A DNA stretch of 19,546 bases, from NCBI GenBank assembly GCA_030916975.1, contig JAUPVO010000054.1:1-19546 (forward strand), in the 5' to 3' direction. The translations under genes were made by a program, and so were the position numbers. The notes under the pieces were generated by a model. The model was given only the letters and a program-made list of their open reading frames with translations, ran no database searches and was not told the origin of the DNA. Shown here piece by piece: positions 1 through 5,497 of this stretch. The stretch's first letter is position 1; every line of letters starts with the position of its first letter. This stretch comes from Patescibacteria group bacterium. Its GTDB lineage: Bacteria; Patescibacteriota; Minisyncoccia; Phycocordibacterales; UBA5272.

Positions 1-154
1 AACCGTTCGCTAGGATTGGGTCCACTAAACCAAACCTATCAATACTTTCTCGCAACTCTTTCTTCTGTTCCTCTGACCACATACGTGGGTTGTATTCAGT
101 CAGTTTTAGATCGGCAAGTGGTACTTGCACGACCTCAATGTTATTTTTTATCAT
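1..154 (-). CDS. ParB-like N-terminal domain protein, partial (leaves window)
   Basis: Reading the minus strand from the ATG at 154 gives 51 codons without a stop up to the window edge. The product has the pattern of a ParB/Srx-type N-terminal domain: a first strand (VVQVPLADLKL), then YNPR, a helix rich in E/K (SEEQKKELRESIDRFG) and LVDPILANG. This domain is found in chromosome/plasmid ParB and, in mobile elements, fused in front of DNA methyltransferases. The visible part cannot tell these apart. A ParB-domain methyltransferase at the other end of the accessory region (13604-14872) makes the fusion plausible. No Shine-Dalgarno precedes the ATG; a possible promoter lies about 220 nt upstream at 383-391. 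Confidence 0.75.
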   Translation of the reverse strand, partial: MIKNNIEVVQVPLADLKLTEYNPRMWSEEQKKELRESIDRFGLVDPILANG

Positions 155-382
155 AAACAATTTTTAGTTAATGTTTATGTATGCAAAAGAAAAACATCCA
201 TACCTTCGTAAAGACATTATTCTGGTTTACATACGTAAACGTGAATAATATATTTGCGATGAGACGGATGTCTGGTGCGAACTTCTTTGTGAGTGACGGT
301 GTTCAAATTTGAACTGTGTCGAATGAAATTGTTCGGCGAGTAAACTATGTCTGCTTGTGCTCTAGATTTCTCTAGTACTTCT

Positions 383-391
383 ATTATATCA
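383..391 (-). promoter_or_regulatory. Extended -10 promoter (minus strand)
   Basis: On the minus strand the sequence reads TGATATAAT, a perfect -10 hexamer with the TGn extension. It points toward the ParB-like gene starting at 154 and would give a leader of about 220 nt. No good -35 is seen. An identical 9-mer lies upstream of the DGR template repeat (9666-9674). Confidence 0.45.
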
Positions 392-612
392 AAATAAAAA
401 GTGAAACAAACCTTTAAACCCCTCAAAGGGGGTTATAATATGAACTTAAATTGAGTGAATAGTCCTACAAAACCCTTATTAAAATAGGACTAAAGTTATC
501 CACAATGGTTTATAATATACCCTTTGGTTACTTGCTTTGTTAGGTGTCTCATTTGTCTCATTTTGGTTTTAGAGATAGCGACTCACTTGCCTCAATAACA
601 CGCTCTTAGAAG

Positions 613-621
613 TGCTATAAT
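613..621 (+). promoter_or_regulatory. Extended -10 promoter of a predicted small RNA
   Basis: TGC-TATAAT: the TG dinucleotide is at 613-614 and the perfect -10 hexamer at 616-621. Transcription would start near 628, at the beginning of a stretch rich in hairpins that ends in a strong terminator. No clear -35 is seen, as is usual for extended -10 promoters. Confidence 0.5.
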
Positions 622-627
622 ACCCTT

Positions 628-759
628 ACAAGGCTTGTACTCGTGGGTACTTAACTCACATGGCCCGCCAAGACAATTTAGTATCGGAGTCAACTCACTT
701 ACCTGGGTAAGCAGTGCGACTCATGTCCCTTAAAACAGCAGATTAATCTGCTGTTTTTT
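628..759 (+). ncRNA. Predicted structured small RNA upstream of the Shedu gene
   Basis: This is about 130 nt between an extended -10 promoter and an intrinsic terminator, with no open reading frame. Pairings read by eye: hairpin 1, GTGGGT (643-648) with ACTCAC (654-659), one G-U pair and a 5-nt loop; hairpin 2, a long interrupted stem made of GAGTC (687-691)/GACTC (718-722), ACT (693-695)/AGT (713-715) and CTTAC (698-702)/GTAAG (707-711) closed by the loop CTGG; then the terminator. It matches no RNA family I recognise (not tmRNA, RNase P or SRP RNA by signature). The terminator ends 14 nt before the Shedu ATG, so it could be an independent sRNA or a Shedu attenuator. I see no upstream segment that would form an antiterminator with the terminator's 5' arm, which favours a stand-alone RNA. 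Confidence 0.45.
732..759 (+). terminator. Intrinsic terminator, perfect palindrome
   Basis: An 11-bp stem (AACAGCAGATT paired with AATCTGCTGTT, 734-755), extended by flanking A/T pairs and followed directly by a T run. The 22-bp core is perfectly palindromic. It ends just before the Shedu promoter and start codon and so insulates that gene from upstream transcription. Confidence 0.8.
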
Positions 760-767
760 GGTAAAAT
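759..767 (+). promoter_or_regulatory. Extended -10 of the Shedu gene, predicting a leaderless mRNA
   Basis: TGG-TAAAAT, ending 6 nt before the ATG at 774, so the predicted transcription start falls on or next to the start codon. There is no Shine-Dalgarno. The same arrangement precedes several other genes in the window. Confidence 0.45.
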
Positions 768-773
768 ATAAAC

Positions 774-2162
774 ATGGAAGAAAAAACACAAAAAGAAAAG
801 ATCGTTGAGTTTTTTCAATCCCTAAACTGGCCAGGGATGGTTTTTGAAGATTCTAAAATATCCTGCCCTTCTGGTGATGTTGTGGTCTTTAATAAAAAAG
901 ATATAACTATAGATTTCCATTTTTATAACCAAACACAGAACAGTTATGAAAAAAGAAATAATAGACAGACATTAATAATTTCAGAAAAAGTTGAGCCAAA
1001 TAGTGTTCTTCGTACTCGTGGAAGATCTGGATATGATATTTCATGGTTTGATTATCTAAAAGATATTCTTAATATCGATGACACTTTTACTAAAATCAAG
1101 ATTAGTAATACAGGTAAAAAGATTCTAAGAAAAAGTTCTGAAAAAATAATCCAGATCCCAGAATCTATTTTTTCTACAATTTCTGACGACTCTTATGATG
1201 TTTATAAAAAAGGTCAATCAAGTAAAAATCGCATTGAAACTTTTTTAATAAATAAATTAAAACTAAAGTATACAAATAAAACACCAAAAGAAACCACCAC
1301 TATAGGTAAAGGAGATTTTTCTTTTATGGTTGAACGTTTTAATCTTAAAAATAAAAACAAAAAGAAAGACTACGACAACTTTTTAGACACAGAGGATGTG
1401 AAAAATCTTGAATATTTTACAGAAAAATTGATACGAGACGAAGTATTTACTCCAGACTTTTTAAGATCTTTAGATGAGTATTTTATAAAAGAAAAACTCA
1501 AAGATATTATCGCTGTCGGCAGAGAGATTCTTAATCTTGGCTCTACGGACATGAGCACAGAAAAAGCTAAAAAAGTAATCGCAAAAATTACAGATGATAC
1601 TTCAGATATAAAACAATTAGAAAATCTGTGGCAAAAATACTTTGAAAAATATTTACTGTACTTAGTTTTCTCGTATAAAAAGATCTATCCGAAGATTGAA
1701 TTTAAGGATATTGAAGGTGATAAAAAATATCCAGATTTCATAGGTATTAATCACTATAACGGTCTCGATATTATTGAAATAAAAACACATCTTAAAAACG
1801 CTGTTACGTGGGATTCTTCCCATAAGAATTTTAGTTTTTCATCTGAACTAAGTAGAGCAATAATTCAAACCATGAATTACATGGATGCCATTGTTCAGAA
1901 AAGGTTTGAGAATAATTCTGATGAAAATAAGATTACTAATATTACAGAAGAAGAAAACCTTTACCACCCAAGAGGGATAATTATTATTTCTTCCGACTAT
2001 AAACTAACTAAAAGTAAATTAAATAAAACAAAAGAGAAAAGTCTTAAGAGAGATTTTACAAAACTCCGTAATTCACTACATAATATAGAAATACTTACTT
2101 TTAGTGAAATTCTACAAATCGCTGATGATTATGTTAAAAATATTCATTCTCAATATCAGTAG
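774..2162 (+). CDS. sduA: Shedu-type anti-phage nuclease (SduA, DUF4263-like)
   Basis: A 462-aa protein. The N-terminal half is lysine-rich and not recognisable. The C-terminal part carries the Shedu/DUF4263 PD-(D/E)xK nuclease core: YPDFIGI with D321, then LDIIEIKTH with E335 and K337 (D-x13-ExK). It continues with the family pattern of a Ser-rich strand, ELSRAIIQTMNYMD and a late PRGIIIISS strand. Shedu is a single-gene anti-phage defence system; the C-terminal nuclease is the effector and the variable N-terminal region is thought to sense the invader. The gene lies right after a small-RNA terminator and is convergent with a serine recombinase, with only 8 bp between the stops. The start at 774 is the first ATG after the terminator. 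The family call rests on motifs read by eye; another PD-(D/E)xK restriction nuclease is the alternative. Confidence 0.8.
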   Translation: MEEKTQKEKIVEFFQSLNWPGMVFEDSKISCPSGDVVVFNKKDITIDFHFYNQTQNSYEKRNNRQTLIISEKVEPNSVLRTRGRSGYDISWFDYLKDILNIDDTFTKIKISNTGKKILRKSSEKIIQIPESIFSTISDDSYDVYKKGQSSKNRIETFLINKLKLKYTNKTPKETTTIGKGDFSFMVERFNLKNKNKKKDYDNFLDTEDVKNLEYFTEKLIRDEVFTPDFLRSLDEYFIKEKLKDIIAVGREILNLGSTDMSTEKAKKVIAKITDDTSDIKQLENLWQKYFEKYLLYLVFSYKKIYPKIEFKDIEGDKKYPDFIGINHYNGLDIIEIKTHLKNAVTWDSSHKNFSFSSELSRAIIQTMNYMDAIVQKRFENNSDENKITNITEEENLYHPRGIIIISSDYKLTKSKLNKTKEKSLKRDFTKLRNSLHNIEILTFSEILQIADDYVKNIHSQYQ

Positions 2163-2170
2163 AAGTTAAC

Positions 2171-3493
2171 TTAGTCTGTTAAAGTTAAAATTTTATCCTT
2201 GTACACAATCCTGCTTCTTAGGTTTGCTAATAACTCTCTCTTCTCAGTAACCGTGCCTTCTTTAAGAATATACTTCGCATAGTTTCGTATGTCGGTTTCT
2301 TTGTTGTTTTGGATTTTCTCTGTTGCTCCAAGTACTGATCTTTGGAAGATATTAAATCGTGCTATTTCATCCTCTAGTTTTTGTCTCATGCCGAGTTCGT
2401 TTATATTTACTTTATCTAATATCTTCAGCATTTCAAGTATCATTTCTTCCTCTCTTATATATTTGTTCTTGCAGTTTCTATCTCTCGATCTCGCACATGA
2501 GTAGTAAATGTATTTCGCATGTGTGCCGTCTTTAAGCTGTTTCCATTTCTCCTCGGCAGATATGCCTGAACCACAGTATCCGCAAGTGAATAATTTTGTG
2601 AATGCGAATTCTTTATTCTCTCGCTGTATGTTGTCACGCTTTAGCTGTGCTTGTGCCTGATCAAATAACTCTTTAGTAATTAGTGGGTCATGCTTTCCTT
2701 GATACCAGTTACCACTGTCTTTTGGATATTCAAACATCCCGTAGTAGAAGTGGCTTTCAATTATTCTATACACTCCTGCAAGTGTGAGTGGTTTGTTTCC
2801 TCTGGTATAAAAATTGGCTTCGAATCGAAGCCAATTGTATATCTTCCTACCACTCATTTTCTCATATGCCACTTTCTCAAATATTTTCTTTACCAGTGGT
2901 GCTCGTAGCGAATCAATCACTAACTGACATTTTTTATCAATGTCTCTTTGATTAAGATATCCAAGTGGCGCTACTCCTGGCCATAATCCCATTTCAACTC
3001 TAGTTCGCAACCCTCGCTTCACATTGATTCCTCGGTTATCGTTCTCAAGTTTTGCTTGTGATCCAAGAATCATGAGCAAGAACTTTTCATTTGGGTTATT
3101 TGAAAATGTTTGTCCGAATGTTCGTATTTGTAAAAGTTTTCCTGCATCCATTAAGTCTACTATTTTCCCAAGATCTCCTGCATTTCTACTGATACGATCT
3201 GGTGCCCATGTGAGTATCCCATTGAACTTTCCATCCCTTAGTTCTTCAACAATCTCATTGAAGACTGGTCGTTGACCTGTTTCTTTTGCTGAGTGACTCT
3301 CTCGCTTCATACATACAATCTCCAAACCTTCTCGTTCTGCTAGTTGGAGCATCTCCTTAATCTGTGAATCTATTGAGAGAACCTGTCTTTCTTCTGATTC
3401 CGTTGATTTACGAGCATATAAGCAATACCTCACTTTTGTTGTTATTTGATCTACTTGTGCCATTTCGTAGCCAATTGGTGCTGTTGTTTTCAT
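2171..3493 (-). CDS. Large serine recombinase (site-specific integrase/resolvase family)
   Basis: A 440-aa protein if the ATG at 3493 is used. The N-terminal catalytic domain begins YCLYARKSTESEE, with nucleophile Ser30, followed by SIDSQ and the APDRISRNAGDLG region with its conserved Arg residues. Next come the Recombinase domain (from about GVAPLGYLNQ) and a zinc beta-ribbon with CGYCGSG and two later Cys residues. The C-terminal helical part is short, so the protein is near the lower size limit for large serine recombinases. Such enzymes integrate and excise mobile elements between att sites, usually located next to the gene. The start is uncertain: no SD precedes 3493, and the ATG at 3463 (giving MAQVDQIT...) is equally possible. 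It is convergent with Shedu and divergent from the type III R-M operon, and is a good candidate for the mobility gene of this island. Confidence 0.88.
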   Translation of the reverse strand: MKTTAPIGYEMAQVDQITTKVRYCLYARKSTESEERQVLSIDSQIKEMLQLAEREGLEIVCMKRESHSAKETGQRPVFNEIVEELRDGKFNGILTWAPDRISRNAGDLGKIVDLMDAGKLLQIRTFGQTFSNNPNEKFLLMILGSQAKLENDNRGINVKRGLRTRVEMGLWPGVAPLGYLNQRDIDKKCQLVIDSLRAPLVKKIFEKVAYEKMSGRKIYNWLRFEANFYTRGNKPLTLAGVYRIIESHFYYGMFEYPKDSGNWYQGKHDPLITKELFDQAQAQLKRDNIQRENKEFAFTKLFTCGYCGSGISAEEKWKQLKDGTHAKYIYYSCARSRDRNCKNKYIREEEMILEMLKILDKVNINELGMRQKLEDEIARFNIFQRSVLGATEKIQNNKETDIRNYAKYILKEGTVTEKRELLANLRSRIVYKDKILTLTD

Positions 3494-3543
3494 ACAATTA
3501 CATTGATGACGCAGACCCTTGAGGAAGTCTAGGCGTCTCAAGT

Positions 3544-3565
3544 GGTTAGCTGTTGGTAACTAACC
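3544..3565. repeat. Inverted repeat upstream of the recombinase gene
   Basis: GGTTAG (3544-3549) and CTAACC (3560-3565), separated by 10 nt, about 50 bp upstream of the recombinase start. This could be an operator for the recombinase promoter or part of an attachment site. I cannot tell which. Confidence 0.4.
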
Positions 3566-3596
3566 ATCAATAATACTTTATTTAACAATGTTTTTA

Positions 3597-3605
3597 TGCT
3601 ATTAT
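3597..3605 (+). promoter_or_regulatory. Extended -10 promoter of the mod-res operon
   Basis: TGC-TATTAT. The -10 hexamer ends at 3605, so the predicted start is near 3612, exactly the first base of the 5' arm of the leader RNA's closing helix. No strong -35 is seen. Confidence 0.5.
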
Positions 3606-3611
3606 TACTAA

Positions 3612-3788
3612 TGTCTACCCATAATTAGTTTTTAAAAAGTCGCAAGGCTATCCGTTTTCTGCATCCAATCGTGGACAGAAACGGGTAGCTGAGTTCCATG
3701 ATTGGAATCCTCGCGACTCTAGTTATGGGTAGACACTCGGCTACCCATTTTTGGTTTTAAGCTGAGACATAGAAGTCTACCCTATGTC
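3612..3788 (+). promoter_or_regulatory. Structured leader RNA with competing helices, upstream of mod (riboswitch/attenuator-like)
   Basis: Several long helices can be drawn. P1: 3612-3628 with 3719-3735 (17 pairs, one G-U). P2: AGTCGC 3638-3643 with GCGACT 3713-3718, extended by AGG 3645-3647 / CCT 3709-3711. Inside P2, two alternatives exclude each other: helix A, 3647-3661 with 3676-3689 (one bulge, one G-U), and helix B, 3664-3675 with 3695-3706 (12 pairs, one G-U); B's 5' arm is the loop of A. Downstream, ATGGGTAG (3725-3732) can leave P1 and pair with CTACCCAT (3741-3748), followed by a T run: a terminator. Finally GACATAG (3766-3772) pairs with CTATGTC (3782-3788), enclosing the mod ATG; its 9-nt loop contains GTCTACC, again complementary to the GGGTAGAC of P1/terminator. 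This has the form of a transcription and translation switch. It matches no riboswitch class known to me. Confidence 0.6.
3725..3753 (+). terminator. Candidate intrinsic terminator in the mod leader
   Basis: Stem ATGGGTAG (3725-3732) / CTACCCAT (3741-3748) with an 8-nt loop, then a run of five to six T. Its 5' arm overlaps the 3' arm of the 17-bp closing helix P1, so the two structures exclude each other, as terminator and antiterminator do in attenuators. Confidence 0.6.
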
Positions 3789-5493
3789 ATCAAATACAAA
3801 CTCACCACAAGAGCTTATTGCTCGTATTAAAGAACTTGAAAATGAGAACAAGCAACTCAAATCAAGAAAGAAATTTGGACTCGTCTGGGAAGATAAACCA
3901 GAAGATGTCGTTTTGCAGTGCATAGAAAACGTTCCTGTACTCAAAGAGGTTAAAAATAGAAAAATCGTAACTGGTAATTTAGAACCATCTAATTTATTAA
4001 TTGAGGGAGATAATTATCACGCTCTTTCTGTTTTGAACTATACACATAAGGGAAAGATTGATGTTATTTATATTGATCCGCCATACAACACAGGTGCAAC
4101 TACTTGGAGATATAACAATGATTATGTAGATAAAGATGATTCTTATAGACACAGTAAATTTCTAAGTTTTATTAAAAATAGAATTGATCTTGCAAAAAAT
4201 CTTTTAAAAGAAGATGGATATTTTATTTGTGCTATTGACCATAATGAGCTGTTTACTCTTGGGTTAATGTTTGACGATATCTTTGGTGAAGATAATAGAC
4301 TTGGACTAGTTACTGTTCTTCATAACCCGAAAGGAAGAAACTTCACTAAATATTTCTCTGCAAATAGTGAGTATATGCTTGTCTATTCAAAAAATAACAA
4401 GTTTGCAGAATTTAACGATGTCGCCATTGACGAAGAAGTGATGGCCACTTTTGATAAGCAAGACGGAGATGGAAGAAGATATAGACTTGAACCATTTATG
4501 AGATGTCGTACTGAGACGTTAAGAATAAATAAACCTGATTTCTTTTATCCTATTTATACGGACAGAGAGCTAAAAAATATATCCTTAATCCCAATAAAAG
4601 GAGGTATCACTTTATTGCCTTTATCGAATGATGGCAGAGAATTTTCTTGGATTAATTTACCTGAAACTTTTCAAGAAAAAAGCTCAAACAGGGATGACTT
4701 TGTGATCGAATATGTTGACGGTAGATATCAATTATTTAGAAAGTTTTATGAATCACAAATCTATAAAAATGTCTGGACTAATAAAAAATATTTCTCTGAG
4801 TTCAACGGTACTAACTTAGTTAAAGACATACTCGGTGATAAAATTTTTGATTACCCTAAATCGCTTTATTTACTTGAAGATATCTTAAAAATTATCTCAA
4901 GTAAGAATGCCCTTGTTGTTGATTTCTTCGCTGGTTCAGGTACCACAGGTCACGCTGTTCTTGAACTTAACAAGCAAGACGGTGGTAATCGTAAATTCAT
5001 ACTCTGTACTAATAATGAAAACAAGATTTGCGAGGAAGTAACATACGAAAGAATTAAAAGAGTAATTAAAGGTTATACAAATAAGAAAGGAGAAAAAGTC
5101 GATGGTCTAGGCGGTAATTTATCGTACTACAAAACTGATTTGGTAAATATAGAAAAACTACACAAAGTTTCAGATGAAGCTCGCATAAAAGTTACCTACC
5201 AAGCAGGAGAAATGATCGCTGTTCGTGAAGACACACTTAATGAAGTTGAGAAAAATGAGTGGTGGCAGATATTTGAAGGCAATGGAAAAGTAACCGTTAT
5301 TTATTTCAAAGAAAATAAGGATAAGTTACAAGAACTAATTAATCTTCTTGAAAAGAAAAAAGTGCTAACCACTCTCTATATCTTTGGTTGGGGTAAGAAC
5401 GAATATCGAAATGAGTACAGTACAAAGAATATCAAAGTCGAAGATATTCCTGAGCCAATATTAGAAGTGTATAAGGAAATAAACCGCCTATAA
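3784..5493 (+). CDS. mod: Type III restriction-modification system, modification subunit (N6-adenine methyltransferase)
   Basis: A 569-aa beta-class methyltransferase. A short N-terminal helix (LIARIKELENENKQL, coiled-coil-like) is followed by LLIEGDNYHAL, catalytic motif IV D98-P-P-Y (IDPPYNTG), a long target-recognition region (about residues 150-370), and then the SAM-binding motif I D380-FFAGSGTTGHAV. This IV-before-I order, the size and the adjacent res gene are typical of type III Mod proteins, which methylate one strand of an asymmetric site and give the Mod-Res complex its specificity. No SD precedes the ATG; the start codon lies inside a 7-bp hairpin of the leader RNA (3766-3788). 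The gene forms an operon with res (4-nt gap). No frameshift-prone simple repeat is visible, so phase variation by slippage is not suggested. Confidence 0.95.
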   Translation: MSSNTNSPQELIARIKELENENKQLKSRKKFGLVWEDKPEDVVLQCIENVPVLKEVKNRKIVTGNLEPSNLLIEGDNYHALSVLNYTHKGKIDVIYIDPPYNTGATTWRYNNDYVDKDDSYRHSKFLSFIKNRIDLAKNLLKEDGYFICAIDHNELFTLGLMFDDIFGEDNRLGLVTVLHNPKGRNFTKYFSANSEYMLVYSKNNKFAEFNDVAIDEEVMATFDKQDGDGRRYRLEPFMRCRTETLRINKPDFFYPIYTDRELKNISLIPIKGGITLLPLSNDGREFSWINLPETFQEKSSNRDDFVIEYVDGRYQLFRKFYESQIYKNVWTNKKYFSEFNGTNLVKDILGDKIFDYPKSLYLLEDILKIISSKNALVVDFFAGSGTTGHAVLELNKQDGGNRKFILCTNNENKICEEVTYERIKRVIKGYTNKKGEKVDGLGGNLSYYKTDLVNIEKLHKVSDEARIKVTYQAGEMIAVREDTLNEVEKNEWWQIFEGNGKVTVIYFKENKDKLQELINLLEKKKVLTTLYIFGWGKNEYRNEYSTKNIKVEDIPEPILEVYKEINRL

Positions 5494-5497
5494 ATAT

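Larger units (their letters stand above)
155..627. other. Non-coding stretch with divergent promoter-like sites and inverted repeats
   Basis: No convincing gene is seen here. Visible elements are an inverted repeat GTTTAC-4 nt-GTAAAC (225-240); a small GC hairpin AACCCC/GGGGTT (417-434); a perfect inverted repeat AGTCCTA (461-467) / TAGGACT (485-491); one perfect DnaA-box-like 9-mer TTATCCACA (496-504); and several TATAAT hexamers (434-439, 511-516). One DnaA box is not enough to call an origin. The stretch probably holds the promoters of the left-hand ParB-like gene and of the small RNA to the right. Confidence 0.5.

Noticed and set aside
217..426. 69-codon minus-strand frame in the left non-coding stretch
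   Set aside because: It needs a TTG start that lies upstream of the likely promoter at 383-391, has no SD and no recognisable domain.
496..504. Replication origin called from a DnaA box
   Set aside because: A single 9-mer without a cluster, AT-rich unwinding array or dnaA/dnaN neighbours is not evidence of an origin.
3647..3706. True pseudoknot between helices A and B
   Set aside because: At full length B would occupy almost the whole loop of A and leave only about 5 nt to cross a 14-bp helix, which is sterically unlikely; I treat them as alternatives.
3612..3735. MITE-like element with 17-bp terminal inverted repeats
   Set aside because: No target-site duplication is visible at the ends, the internal helices are nested and the right arm takes part in a terminator. 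A leader RNA explains more, though a MITE origin is not excluded.
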